NCBI RefSeq assembly: GCF_000170895.1
Contig: NZ_ABCS01000021.1
Span: forward strand, 1 to 64,000
Direction: 5' to 3'
Length of the DNA stretch: 64,000 bases
Origin: Plesiocystis pacifica SIR-1
GTDB taxonomy: Bacteria; Myxococcota_A; Polyangia; Nannocystales; Nannocystaceae
Shown: piece after piece, positions 34,519 to 43,571 of the stretch
Layout: each line of letters opens with the position of its first letter
How positions within the stretch are numbered: the first letter of the stretch is position 1
Made by a program: the position numbers and the translations under genes
The notes under the pieces: generated by a model
Told to the model about the DNA's origin: nothing
The model's database searches: none
Seen by the model: only the letters and a program-made list of their open reading frames with translations

Positions 34519-36003
34519 CTAAAACCGGAAGCCGATGTTGCCGGTGTAGAGCTGGGCCGAGGGGCCCTCGTCGGGGCCCTCGTAGCCGGTGAACACGAAG
34601 GCGAAGTCGACGGCGCCCTCGTCCTCGAACCACCACTGGATCCCGCCGCGGATGCGCAGCTCGTTGCGGATCTCGGGGAGGTCGCGGTTGAGGCGGACGG
34701 CGCGGCCGTAGAGCGCGAGCTGGTCGCCCAGGCGAAAGCCCAGGGTGCCGCCGAAGTGGTAGTAGGGCGCGTGGCCGACCCGCATGGCCTCGGTCAGCGG
34801 CGTGTCTCCGCCCGCGATGCCGTCGTAGCCGCCGCCGAACTCCGGGGTGATGAACACCTTGCGCAGATCGAAGTCGAGGCCCAGGGCCGCGTAGGCGTCG
34901 GTCTCCCACCGCTTGTCGCGGTTGCGGCCAAAGCGTCCGCCGCCGCCGAGCTGCATGCCGAACAGGCCGACGCGGAACAGGGTCCACTCGACCTCGAAGC
35001 CGAGGTTCCACATGTAGCCCTTGCGCCCCAGGTCGGGCTGGAAGCTGCCCAGGCCCAGATCGATGAGCGCCGCGGGGGTCGCGGAGCCGGCCTCGACCCC
35101 GGGGCGGTTGGGGCGGTCGGGGTCGACGGGCTCGGGCTCGACCTCGGGCTGGGGGCTGGGCGTCGGCTGGGGGCTGGGGCTGGGGCTGGAGGAGTTGATG
35201 TCGCCCTTGAGCGACTTGCTGCCCAGGGGCGTGCTCTGCTGCTGTTCGAGGATGTCGAGCCAGATGCTCTGGTAGAGCAGGGTGTCGTCGCTGCTGGCCT
35301 CTTCGACGCTGCCGCGGCTGCGGAACACGGCGGCCTCCTCGTTGAAGCCGCCGGCCTCGAGGAAGGCGACGAGGAAGCTGCGCACGACGATGGCGTCGTC
35401 AGACTCGGCGCCGTTGAGAATTTCGACGGCCTCGTAGGCGTCGATGACCTGGCCGAGGCCCTCGATGTTGCCGGCCTTGAGCGCGGTCAGGCCCTGCTCG
35501 AAGGCCGCGGCGGCCTCGTCGTAGGTCATGGCGGCGCCCCCGGGACCGCCCCCGCCGGCCGCGGCGCTCCCGCTCCCGCCCGCGGACGCGGCGGGGGTCG
35601 AGGGGAACCAGGTCGAGGGCATGACCGAGAGGGGGTGGTCGACGTAGGGCCCGCGGCTGCGCAGCTCGGCCGCCTCTTCGCTCATGCCGAGGGTGTCGAG
35701 GGCCTTGACCAGCCAGCTGCGCAGCTCCTTGACGCCCCGGGCCTCGGCGCCGTCGGTCTGCTCGAGGATGACGTAGGCCTCGAGCATCTTGGCGATGCCG
35801 TCGGCGAGGGTGCTCTCGTCGTTGAGCAAGGCCTCGCCCTGCTCGAGAAGTCGGAGGGCGGCGCTGCGGTCGGAGGCGGAGCTGGGACTCGAGGAGCTGG
35901 GCGAGGCGCCCTCTTTGGTCGAGCTCGGGGCGGCGTGGGCCGTGGAGCTGATCAGCGCCAGGGACAGCGCCGCGAGGGGAAGGGCGAGGCAGGAAATGCG
36001 CAC
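34519..36003 (-). CDS. Outer-membrane beta-barrel protein with N-terminal helical/TPR-like region
   Basis: I chose the GTG at 36003, which gives the signal peptide VRISCLALPLAALSLALISSTAHA and a 494-residue product; a TTG at 36039 would add an acidic, less likely leader. A Ser/Pro-rich linker is followed by helical repeats (residues about 45-230, with two similar segments ending EEAAELRSRG and EEAAVFRSRG) and a Pro/Glu-rich spacer. The C-terminal barrel (about 310-494) has alternating strands ending in GNIGFRF, the terminal Phe typical of barrels assembled by the BAM complex. Function unknown. Confidence 0.7.
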   Translation of the reverse strand: MRISCLALPLAALSLALISSTAHAAPSSTKEGASPSSSSPSSASDRSAALRLLEQGEALLNDESTLADGIAKMLEAYVILEQTDGAEARGVKELRSWLVKALDTLGMSEEAAELRSRGPYVDHPLSVMPSTWFPSTPAASAGGSGSAAAGGGGPGGAAMTYDEAAAAFEQGLTALKAGNIEGLGQVIDAYEAVEILNGAESDDAIVVRSFLVAFLEAGGFNEEAAVFRSRGSVEEASSDDTLLYQSIWLDILEQQQSTPLGSKSLKGDINSSSPSPSPQPTPSPQPEVEPEPVDPDRPNRPGVEAGSATPAALIDLGLGSFQPDLGRKGYMWNLGFEVEWTLFRVGLFGMQLGGGGRFGRNRDKRWETDAYAALGLDFDLRKVFITPEFGGGYDGIAGGDTPLTEAMRVGHAPYYHFGGTLGFRLGDQLALYGRAVRLNRDLPEIRNELRIRGGIQWWFEDEGAVDFAFVFTGYEGPDEGPSAQLYTGNIGFRF

Positions 36004-36111
36004 CTCCCGAGAATCGGCGCTCAGTGCCCCCCCTGGCAAGCGTGGAGATCACCGGCGTTCCTGGGTATACCGGCGGTCCTCGTGGGCTCCGACGACGCCA
36101 TCGCCCGGGCC

Positions 36112-37164
36112 ATGCCGCCTGGACTCCGGGCTGCCCTGGCTCGCCGCGCGCTCGAGGTGCAGCGGCCCATCGTGGGCGGCCGCCACGGAGCGCACCGATC
36201 CCAGCGTCCCGGCGTGGGCCGAGACTTCCGCGACTACCGGGCCTACGTCCCCGGAGACGACCCGCGGCGCCTCGACTGGCGGGCGGCGGCCCGTTCTCAG
36301 CGCCTGGTGGTCCGCCAGACCGAGAGCGAGCGCGAGCTCGACCTGCACCTGCTCGTCGACGCCTCGGGGGCCATGGGCTACGGCGAGGGCGCGCTCGGGA
36401 GCAAGTGGGCGCTCGCCAGCGCGCTCGCCATGGGCCTGACCAGCCTGGCCACGCGGCAGGGCGATCGGGTGACCTGGGTGAGCGGTCGCCAGGGCGAGGT
36501 CGAGGGCGGGCTCTCGCGGCCCTCGGCGCGGCGCGATCGTCTGCGCGAGGTCGCCCTTCGCTGCGTCGAGAGCGAACACGCGCCTGCGGGAGATTGCCCC
36601 TGGGACGGGATGCTCGACACCCTGGCGACCGTGCTGTCGCCGCGCCGGCCCGCGCTGATCGTGGTCGTGTCGGACTTCCTCGACCCCAAGGCGGCGACCG
36701 AAGCCGAGCCCGAAGCGGGGGAGGGGGAGGGGGAGGGCGAAAGCGCGAAGGCTCCGGACGCGGCGCTGCTCCGGAGCCTCGGCGTGCTCCGGGCCGCGGG
36801 CCACGACCTCCTGCTCGCCCAGGTGCTGCACCGCGACGAGCTCGAATTTCCGTGGACCAGGCAGAGGGTCCGGCGCTTCGAAGACCTGCGCGGGCGTCGA
36901 GCCCTCGTCGAGGGGCCGGGGGCGAGCCTGCGCGCGCGCTACCTCGAGCGCCTCGAGGCGCACCTGCGCTGGCACGGGCGGCGCTGCGACCGAGAGGGCC
37001 TGGCCCTGGTCCGCCTCGTCGCGGGTCTGGGCGAGGACCCGGCCGAGCGCGAGCGGTCGATGGTCGATCAGATCGTCGGCGTGCTCGGGCGCCTCGCGGG
37101 TCAGCCCTTCGCGGCGGCGCCCGTGGGCGTGCTCGCCGAGCTCGAGGCGCATGTGGAGCGGTGA
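36112..37164 (+). CDS. DUF58 protein (von Willebrand-like, MoxR-associated family)
   Basis: The 350-residue product has the DUF58 signature DYRAYVPGDDPRRLDWRAAARSQRLVVRQTESE followed by the VWA-like LDLHLLVDASGAMGYG. In other bacteria DUF58 proteins are encoded with MoxR AAA ATPases and BatA/BatB-type membrane proteins and act in envelope stress or complex assembly. Here the BatA-like gene follows with a GTGA overlap, but no moxR gene is in view. An acidic low-complexity insert (EPEAGEGEGEGES) lies around residue 205. A GTG ten codons upstream is an alternative start. Confidence 0.85.
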   Translation: MPPGLRAALARRALEVQRPIVGGRHGAHRSQRPGVGRDFRDYRAYVPGDDPRRLDWRAAARSQRLVVRQTESERELDLHLLVDASGAMGYGEGALGSKWALASALAMGLTSLATRQGDRVTWVSGRQGEVEGGLSRPSARRDRLREVALRCVESEHAPAGDCPWDGMLDTLATVLSPRRPALIVVVSDFLDPKAATEAEPEAGEGEGEGESAKAPDAALLRSLGVLRAAGHDLLLAQVLHRDELEFPWTRQRVRRFEDLRGRRALVEGPGASLRARYLERLEAHLRWHGRRCDREGLALVRLVAGLGEDPAERERSMVDQIVGVLGRLAGQPFAAAPVGVLAELEAHVER

Positions 37165-39369
37165 GCTTCCTGGCGCCCCTGGCCCTGCTCGGCCTGCTCG
37201 GCCTGAGCCTGCCGATGCTCGCCCCACCTGCTCGACAAGGAGCGCCCCGAGCCACTAACCTTCGCCGGGCTGCGCTTCCTCGAGGCGGCCGATCCGGTGG
37301 TCAGCCAGCGCCGGACCCTGCGCGAGCGGGGCCTGCTCGCCCTTCGCCTGCTGCTGCTCGCGGTCGTGGTCGCGGTCCTGGCCCGGCCGGCGCTGCGCTC
37401 GGAGACCGCCGTGGCCGTGCTCGCCGAGCCCCACGACGCCGTGGTGATCCTCGACGCGTCGGCGAGCATGGAGCTGCGCGACGCCGACGGGGTCAGCGTG
37501 GGCGAGCGCGCCCTCGAGCGCCTCGACACCTTGCTCGACTCGCTGCCCCCGGGCTCGCGCGTGGGCCTGTGCACCAACGACCCGCGCGGGCCCCAGGTCG
37601 AGCTCCAGCCCGTGGCCGAGGGGGCCGGGGCCATCCGCGGCGCCCTCGATGCCTGGGGCGAGGGCGGCCCCCGGCGCGGGGCGTGGACGCTCGCCGAGGC
37701 CCTCGCCCGGGCCTCGGCGATGCTCGACGAAGACCGCGGGCTGCCCCGGGTGGTCTACGCCCTCGGCGACGAGACGGCGCGGGGGTTGGGCTCGCTGCCG
37801 CCGGTGGTCGGCGGGGCGATCACGGTCATCCCCGTGCCCGTGGACGCGTCTGCGGGTGGGGCCCACGTGGGCATCGCGGAGCTGAGCTGGGAGCCGGCGC
37901 CAGAGCTCGATCCGCGCGCCGTTCGGGTCCGCGCGCTGATCCAGTCGCATCAGTCTGGGCCTGGGTCTGGGTCTGAGTCTGGGTCTGGGTCTGGATCTGG
38001 GTCTGGGTCGGACGCGGACGCGGAGCTGGAGATCGGCGCGGCCCTCGAGATCGACGGTGAGGTCGTGGCGACCACCCGCGTGCTCTTGCCCCCGGGCGAC
38101 CGCGTCCTCGCCGAGTTCAACCACGTCCTCGCCGACGCGGACGAGGGGGCCGCGCGCGCTCGCGTGCGCCTGCTCGACCGCGAGGAGGACGCGCTGCGCA
38201 TCGACGACCGCCGCCACCTGTGGCTCAGCGCGAGCGAGGTCGTCGACGTGATGGTCGTCAACGGCGACCCCAGCGAGACCCGGGTCAACGACGAGATCTT
38301 CTTCCTGGCCACGGCCCTGGGCCAGAGCGAGCTCGGCGAGCGCGTGGAGGTCCGGGCCCTCGCGCCGGAGCAGCTCGAGGGGCGCCTGCGCGAGGAGGGG
38401 GCGGCCGCGCTCGCCTCCGTCGATCTGCTGATCCTCGCCAACGTCCGCGCCCCGCCGGCCGAGCTCGCGCCGCTCCTCGTCGGGGCCGTGGACGCGGGCA
38501 TGGGGCTGTGGATCACCGCGGGCGACCGGGTCAGCGCGGCCGACTACAACGCCCGCCTCGAGCCGGTGCTGCCCCTGCTGCTGCGCGAGGCGGTCTACGC
38601 CGGCACGGCGCCAGGGCGAACGGAAGCGCGCAGCGAGGCCCTCGCGCCCGTGGAGCTCTCGCACCCGATCTTCCAGGGCTCCGCGGGCGAGGCCGGACCC
38701 GGGGGCGACCTGGACCTGGGGGCGACCCGGACCCGGCGCATGTTCTTGCTCGAGCCCGACGCCGACAGCGGGGCGGACATCGCCGTCGCCTTCAGCAGCG
38801 GCGCGCCCGCGCTGATCTCCGCCGAGCACGGGCGCGGGCGCGTGGCCCTGTTGACGACCTCCATCGACCGCGACTGGGGCGACCTCCCCCTGCGCCCGGG
38901 CTTCGTGCCCCTGGTCACCCGGACGGTGCAGTGGCTGGCGGGGAGCCAGGGCGCGGGCGGGGCGGAGCAGGTGGCCGTGGGCGCAGCCAAGGTCCTCGGC
39001 GAGAGCGCGCCCTACGTCGTGACGACCCCCGAAGGCCGGAGCGTCCCGGTGGCGCCCAAGCCCGGCGAGCCGGCGGTGTTCGAGGACACGGACCTGCCCG
39101 GTCACTACCTCGCGCGGCTGCGGGCGAGCGAGGGCGCGGCTGGTTCAGCAGGGTCCGCGCCGACGGGAGAGGCCGTCGAGCGCTTCGTGGTCGTCGTCGA
39201 TCCGCGGGAGAGCGACACCTCGGTCGTCGAGGTCGCCGAGGCCCCGGCGCTCGCCGAGGGGGAGCAGACTCGGGTCACGATCCACGAGCCACGCTGGCGC
39301 GAACTCGCGCTGGTGATGCTGCTGCTGCTCGGTCTCGAGAGCGCGCTGCGCATGCGTCGGCTTCGTTGA
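37161..39369 (+). pseudogene. BatA-like N-terminal membrane protein with VWA-like domain, apparent 1-base frameshift near the 5' end
   Basis: The gene begins at a GTG overlapping the DUF58 stop and encodes MSFLAPLALLGLLGLSLPMLA. The expected BatA continuation HLLDKERPEPLTFAGLRFLEAADPVV is one frame off. Removing one C from CCCC at 37223-37226 joins them into a protein of about 735 residues. It would have two N-terminal membrane segments, a VWA-like domain (AVVILDASASMELRDADG), a long extracytoplasmic region and a last membrane segment (LALVMLLLLGLESAL). If the shift is real, translation could only resume from internal starts such as GTG 37297. Sequencing error is as likely. A Ser-Gly repeat sits at about residue 265. 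Confidence 0.75.
37953..38009 (+). repeat. Hexanucleotide (TCTGGG) repeat inside the BatA-like gene
   Basis: About nine imperfect TCTGGG units encode SGPGSGSESGSGSGSGSGS. Because the unit is two codons long, copy-number change would alter linker length without shifting the frame. Confidence 0.8.
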
Positions 39370-39385
39370 GCCCGTAAGATGGGGC

Positions 39386-39838
39386 GTGGCTTCGAGTGAT
39401 CCGAGCGCGCGGACCATGTACATGGACCAGGTCCCGGGGGTCGCGGTGGTCATCGTGCACACCGACGAGCCGCCCTCTGACGAGGACTGGGACGCGCACC
39501 TGGAGCTGCTCGTCTCGCTCGCGGGGGCGGTCGATCGCGTGCTCGTGTACACGGGCGGGGCCGGCCCGAGCGTCGCTCAGCGGCGGCGCACGAACGAGGC
39601 CTTCGTGCGCGCGGGGGGGACCGGCGTGTCGGCGATCCTGACCCCTTCGCGGATGGTCCGCGGCATCGTCAAGGCCTTCAGCTGGGCCATGCAGGGGCAG
39701 ATGCGTGCCTTCGCGCCCTCGGAGTTTCGCCGCGCCGTCGACTTCCTCGGCGTCCCCGCGGACGACATCGCACCCGTGCGCGCGCTGCTCGACGCCTTGC
39801 TCGAGCGAGCTGGCCAAGCGCCCTTGCCCCCCGAGTGA
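39386..39838 (+). CDS. Conserved-looking hypothetical protein, last gene of the DUF58 operon
   Basis: The 150-residue product starts at GTG 39386, 16 bases after the BatA-like gene; an internal ATG at 39416 is possible. It reads VAVVIVHTDEPPSDEDWDAHLELLVSLAGAVDRVLVYTGGAGPS, then a helical C-terminus. This alternating strand-helix order is reminiscent of the SpoIIAA/STAS-like proteins common in myxobacteria, but the similarity is weak. No membrane segment is present. Function unknown. Confidence 0.6.
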   Translation: MASSDPSARTMYMDQVPGVAVVIVHTDEPPSDEDWDAHLELLVSLAGAVDRVLVYTGGAGPSVAQRRRTNEAFVRAGGTGVSAILTPSRMVRGIVKAFSWAMQGQMRAFAPSEFRRAVDFLGVPADDIAPVRALLDALLERAGQAPLPPE

Positions 39839-39870
39839 AGCGAGTCCGAGGCCTTCGAGAGGGGCGCGGC

Positions 39871-40371
39871 TCAGGGCATGGCCGGGGCCGCCTCGGAGGC
39901 GGGGCGCGGCTGGAACACCTCGATGCCGAACTCTTCGCGGATGCTCGCCAGGGGCACGTCGAGGTAGGCCTCGTGGCCATACCAGGGCCACTTCTTGGTC
40001 ATCCGGCGACCGCGGCGGACGACCTCGATGACCGCCGGCACGGCCTTGACCGACTCCCACAGCGCGGTGCCCCAGCCGATGTCGTTGACCACGCCGATGG
40101 CCGCGGGCTCGTTGAGGTAGGCGATGAATTCACGCCACGGGATGTCCGTGCCGAACATGCTCCACGTGTCGGTCATCGCCTCCTGGCGAATCTCGGTGTT
40201 GGTCCCGAACACGACGTGCACGGCGTCGTGGCAGCGAAACAGCTCGGCGGCCTTGCCCTCGATGGTGTCGGGGTCGAGGAGCTGGGGGTTCTCGGCGAAG
40301 TAGGCCTTTAGGCCCTCGCGGAGGGTCAGGGTCGAGTCTTGGCGTTGGTAGTCGCTCTGCGCGGGGTTCAT
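39871..40371 (-). CDS. Hypothetical protein with HDxxH motif (Coq4-like?)
   Basis: The 166-residue product contains HDAVHVVFGTNTEIRQEAMTDTWSMFGTD, whose HD-x2-H motif and helical setting resemble Coq4, a ubiquinone-biosynthesis scaffold that binds metal through such a motif. Overall similarity cannot be judged by eye. It lies 34 bases downstream of the GbsR-type regulator and probably shares its transcript, so it may be a target of that regulator. It ends 32 bases from the convergent hypothetical gene. Confidence 0.6.
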   Translation of the reverse strand: MNPAQSDYQRQDSTLTLREGLKAYFAENPQLLDPDTIEGKAAELFRCHDAVHVVFGTNTEIRQEAMTDTWSMFGTDIPWREFIAYLNEPAAIGVVNDIGWGTALWESVKAVPAVIEVVRRGRRMTKKWPWYGHEAYLDVPLASIREEFGIEVFQPRPASEAAPAMP

Positions 40372-40405
40372 GGCGGCGCTCCTCTCGTGTGTGGGGGGTG
40401 TCGAC

Positions 40406-40954
40406 TCACTCGGGGTCCGCTGACGCGCGCTCCGACATCGCCGCGGCCAGGTTGAAATCGGGGGCGCTCAGCATCTCGATGAACGCGCGGCTGCCATGGA
40501 TCGCGCGGCGCATCTGTTCCACGCGCAGGCGCAGTTCGGCCGCCTCGTCGGCGCTGTACTCCTCGGCGCGCTCGGCCGCGAACAGGCCCTCGTCGAGGGT
40601 CCGCAGCAGCTCTTCGCTGAGCTCGAGCTCGGGGCGGATGAAGTGGCGGATCCAGTCCTGGATCATCGCCAGGGGATCGGTGACGGCCTCGTAGTAGTCC
40701 TTGCGGTCGTTGCCCCGCGGACGTCGACGCACGAAGCGGTACTGCTCGAGGCGGCGCATGGCCACGGAGGTCGAGCTCTTGGCCAGGCCGGCGGCCGCGG
40801 CCAGCTCGGCGAGGCTCAGGGGCTCCGGGCTCATGTAGAGGGTGGAGTAGAGGCGGCCGAGGTTGGCCGGGATGCCGTAGAGCTGGCAGAGCCGGGTGAA
40901 CACCGCGCCCACTTCGCGCTCGAGGCGTTGTCGGCTGCTTTCGTCGCTCGGCAT
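40406..40954 (-). CDS. GbsR/MarR-family transcriptional regulator
   Basis: The 182-residue protein has the winged helix-turn-helix signature of the GbsR branch: LGRLYSTLYMSPEPLSLAELAAAAGLAKSSTSVAMRRLEQYRFVRRRPRGNDRKDYYEA. A helical C-terminus (about 95-180) probably mediates dimerisation. GbsR proteins respond to choline or other ligands in some bacteria. A perfect 7-bp inverted repeat lies 22 bases upstream of the start (40977-40996), suggesting autoregulation. The next gene downstream is the HDxxH protein. Confidence 0.88.
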   Translation of the reverse strand: MPSDESSRQRLEREVGAVFTRLCQLYGIPANLGRLYSTLYMSPEPLSLAELAAAAGLAKSSTSVAMRRLEQYRFVRRRPRGNDRKDYYEAVTDPLAMIQDWIRHFIRPELELSEELLRTLDEGLFAAERAEEYSADEAAELRLRVEQMRRAIHGSRAFIEMLSAPDFNLAAAMSERASADPE

Positions 40955-40976
40955 GGCTTTCAGGGCTCGTTCCTAT

Positions 40977-40996
40977 CGTTCGGTATGTTCCGAACG
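40977..40996. promoter_or_regulatory. Candidate operator of the GbsR-type regulator
   Basis: CGTTCGG-tatgtt-CCGAACG is a perfect 7-bp inverted repeat with a 6-base spacer, centred about 32 bases upstream of the regulator ATG. This is the spacing and size expected for a dimeric winged-helix protein. It is followed on the upstream side by the terminator of the small gene at 41070-41258. Confidence 0.65.
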
Positions 40997-41011
40997 GTGC
41001 GTCTGTGCAAC

Positions 41012-41038
41012 AAAAAAACACCCTCGCGGGTGCGAGGG
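41012..41038 (-). terminator. Rho-independent terminator (minus strand)
   Basis: On the minus strand CCCTCGC (41038-41032) pairs with GCGAGGG (41027-41021) across a 4-base loop. It is followed by T, G and seven T (41018-41012). It ends a leftward transcript just before the promoter region of the GbsR-type gene, which supports the small gene upstream of it. Confidence 0.85.
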
Positions 41039-41069
41039 CGCCGGTAAATCCTGCAGCTGCTGGAGACGC

Positions 41070-41258
41070 TCAGTCGAGCCAGAACTCGGGGCGGATCAGC
41101 GGGCGAGCCGCCGGGGTGGGGGAGGACGCCCAGGCCTGGGCCCGAAGGTGGGCGAGGGCGTCGGGGGTGTCGAGGTACTGGCGCCGAAGCTCCGCGAGTG
41201 GGCGGGTCATCGAGTCGAGGAGTCGACGGGGGCTGCATCGGCTGCTTCGGCGGGTCAT
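41070..41258 (-). CDS. Small hypothetical protein (62 aa)
   Basis: The frame from ATG 41258 encodes MTRRSSRCSPRRLLDSMTRPLAELRRQYLDTP and ends RPLIRPEFWLD. It has G/C-rich third codon positions like its neighbours and is followed 30 bases later by a strong intrinsic terminator. The N-terminus is Arg/Ser-rich and basic, and the rest is probably helical. An upstream TTG at 41294 could extend it by 12 residues. I do not recognise it; it might be a small regulatory or DNA-associated protein. Confidence 0.5.
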   Translation of the reverse strand: MTRRSSRCSPRRLLDSMTRPLAELRRQYLDTPDALAHLRAQAWASSPTPAARPLIRPEFWLD

Positions 41259-41427
41259 GGCGAGGCCTTTCTGTTCGGGGAAGAGTCGAGCCAAGACGGC
41301 TCGGGGTTCACCCGACAGACGTAGACGATTCGCTATTCCTTGCCGGCAACCTGGGGGCTTTGCGGAGCCTTTACGGCTTTGCTCTGGACGCGCGCGGCTT
41401 TGCGCGCGGCGTCGTTGGCGGTGCGCG

Positions 41428-42264
41428 TTAGCAAGCCCCGGCGGCGTCGGAGTTCGTCGCCTCGAGGATGCAGCGCAGCCGCGCGCTCGAAGCGTCGGGA
41501 TCCTCCTCGGCGTTCTGCACCAGCGTGTCGACGCACTCGGCGAACAGCTCGCTGAAGTCGGCGATGTCCTCGGCGCGCAGCTCCGGGTTGGCCCCGAGCT
41601 CCTCGACGGTGGTCATCGACAGGACGTGGAGGCAGGTCTCGGCCTCGAGGGGGTGCTCGGCGTCGACGGCGAAGGGCGGGGGGTTTTGGGCCTCGCACGC
41701 GGCGATCGCCTCGGGCGTGTCGGTGGCCTCGAGGCAGGTGGCGAGCTCGCGCCAGGCCGGGACGCTGCGGAACACCCGGGCGCCGCGCAAACGCGCGCGG
41801 CAGCGGTGCGGGCTGACGGTCTCGAGCCGGTCCTGTGCCAGCGCGTCGTCGGCCTTGGCGTCGGGCTCGGGCTTGGCGTCGGCTGCACCCTCCGCGTCGC
41901 CGTCGACCGTCGCTGCGCTCGCCTCCTGGACGGCCCCGATGTGCTGGCACAGGCGGATGACCTCGGGGCTGAAGGGGGCGTCGTTGCCTGCGAACATCGA
42001 GGCGCCGGGGCGCGGGGGCGTCCAGGGCTGGGGCGCCTTGCGGGGCAGCATCGGCGCGGGGTCGTAGCGCGTCGAGATCGTGCGCGCCGAGCCGTAGCCG
42101 AGGCTCTCGGGATCCTCGGTGCCCGCGATGCTCGTGCACGCGACGCCCGCGAGCAGCGAGGCCGCGACAGCCACCGTTACGGGGCGCGCGCGCCCACGAG
42201 TGAGGCCGAGCACAGTCGACAGGGGAGCGAGGACGATGGCCCGCGAGGTCACGGCCGCAAGCAT
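41428..42264 (-). CDS. Hypothetical Cys-containing lipoprotein
   Basis: The 278-residue protein starts at ATG 42264. It has a long n-region and a hydrophobic core ending in the lipobox LLAGVAC. The mature part begins TSIAGTEDPES and has an acidic low-complexity patch (GDAEGAADAKPEPDAKADD). In the C-terminal half there are about nine further Cys (LCQH, HRCRARL, ATCLEAT, AACEAQ, ETCLHV, AECVDT, LRCILE, GAC), a pattern of paired helices held by disulfides. Function unknown. Confidence 0.7.
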   Translation of the reverse strand: MLAAVTSRAIVLAPLSTVLGLTRGRARPVTVAVAASLLAGVACTSIAGTEDPESLGYGSARTISTRYDPAPMLPRKAPQPWTPPRPGASMFAGNDAPFSPEVIRLCQHIGAVQEASAATVDGDAEGAADAKPEPDAKADDALAQDRLETVSPHRCRARLRGARVFRSVPAWRELATCLEATDTPEAIAACEAQNPPPFAVDAEHPLEAETCLHVLSMTTVEELGANPELRAEDIADFSELFAECVDTLVQNAEEDPDASSARLRCILEATNSDAAGAC

Positions 42265-42369
42265 AGCCGATGCCGGCGAGGGCGGCCCGAGAGGGGCTGA
42301 CGGCGCGGACCTGCGTGCTATGGTCCGCGCCCTCCAGGCCCGGCTCTGGCTCCGTACCGACTCCAACCG

Positions 42370-43473
42370 ATGGCGCGCATCGTCTACGCACTGACCTCCC
42401 AAGGTCGCGGGCACAGCTCGCGGGTCACCGCCATGGCCGAGGCCCTCGAGGCGCGCGGGCACACCCTGTTGTTTTGCGCCGGCGGGGGGGCGGGCAAGCT
42501 CCTCGCCAGCACCGGCCGCGAGGTCATCGACGTCCCGGTGCTCCGCCACGAGATGCACGACAACCGCATCCGCCTGTGGAAGAGCCTGTTCATGATCCTG
42601 AGCAAGCAGTGGTCCACGCGCGGGGTCGTCGACGAGGTCATCGAGCGCTTTCGGGCCTTCGAGCCCGACCTGCTGATCACCGACTTCGAGAGCTACTCGA
42701 TCCAGGCGGCCCAGCGCATGGGCTTGCCGCTGATGACCTTCAACCACCAGCAGGTCCTGACCCACACCCGCTTCGAGGTGCCCGGGCGCTACGCCTGGGA
42801 CGCCTGGGTCGCGCGCCTGGTCATCAACAACGTCTCGCCCAACAACGCCGAGCGCGTGCTGATCAGCTCCTTCTTCTACCCGCCGCTGCGCCACCCCGAG
42901 CGGGCCGATCGGCGGGGCGGGGCGACCCTGGTCGCGCCGATCCTCCGCCGCGCGGTCCAAGACGTCGAGCCCACCCTCGGCGAGCACGTGCTGGTCTATC
43001 ACAACGACCCCACGGGCATGGACGGGCTGATCGCGGCGCTGGCGGGCAACCCCGAGCAGCGCTTCATCGCCTACAACCTCGGCCGCCTAGCCGAGCGCCC
43101 CGGGTTCACGGCGCCGGCCAACGTGCAGCTCGAGGAGCCCAACGTCGAGGGCTTCCTCGCCCACCTCGCCAGCGCCAAGGCGGTGATCTGCAGCGCCGGC
43201 TTCACGCTGACCTCCGAGGCCCTGTTCCTCGGCAAGCCCATGCTCGTGCTGCCCAACGGCGGCATCTTCGAGCAGACCCTCAACGCCATCTACCTGGTCC
43301 GGGACGGCCTGGGCGAGGCGGTGATGAACGGGCGGCCGACGGCCGAGGACGTCGGCGGGTTCTTGAGTCGTCTGGATCGCTACGCCGTGCGCGACGCGTC
43401 GCGGCTGCGGTGCGGAAACGATGACGCCGTGGCGTGCATCGAGTCCGTGCTCGCGGACCTCGGCGCCGCCTGA
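42370..43473 (+). CDS. GT-B glycosyltransferase-like protein (MGT/MurG-like)
   Basis: The 367-residue product has the N-terminal ARIVYALTSQGRGHSSRVTAMAEALEARGH typical of GT-B enzymes of the UDP-sugar type. The C-terminal nucleotide-sugar pocket reads AKAVICSAGFTLTSEALFLGKPMLVLPNGGIFEQTLNA. The combination is close to the family of uncharacterised glycosyltransferases similar to MJ1255. The likely donor is a UDP- or TDP-sugar; the acceptor is unknown. No signal peptide; probably membrane-peripheral. It may be cotranscribed with the terB-like gene 98 bases downstream. Confidence 0.85.
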   Translation: MARIVYALTSQGRGHSSRVTAMAEALEARGHTLLFCAGGGAGKLLASTGREVIDVPVLRHEMHDNRIRLWKSLFMILSKQWSTRGVVDEVIERFRAFEPDLLITDFESYSIQAAQRMGLPLMTFNHQQVLTHTRFEVPGRYAWDAWVARLVINNVSPNNAERVLISSFFYPPLRHPERADRRGGATLVAPILRRAVQDVEPTLGEHVLVYHNDPTGMDGLIAALAGNPEQRFIAYNLGRLAERPGFTAPANVQLEEPNVEGFLAHLASAKAVICSAGFTLTSEALFLGKPMLVLPNGGIFEQTLNAIYLVRDGLGEAVMNGRPTAEDVGGFLSRLDRYAVRDASRLRCGNDDAVACIESVLADLGAA

Positions 43474-43571
43474 GGAAGAGCGCTCACGGGTCGGCCCCCG
43501 TCGCCCCGGCCGAAGGGTCGGTTCGGGGGGAGGGCTCGGCCCCAGCTTGCCTTGGCCCACCGTCCCGGGGG

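Noticed and set aside
34420..36111. Long plus-strand extension upstream of the DUF58 gene
   Set aside because: The stretch is antisense to the signal-peptide-bearing outer-membrane protein; DUF58 similarity begins only after ATG 36112.
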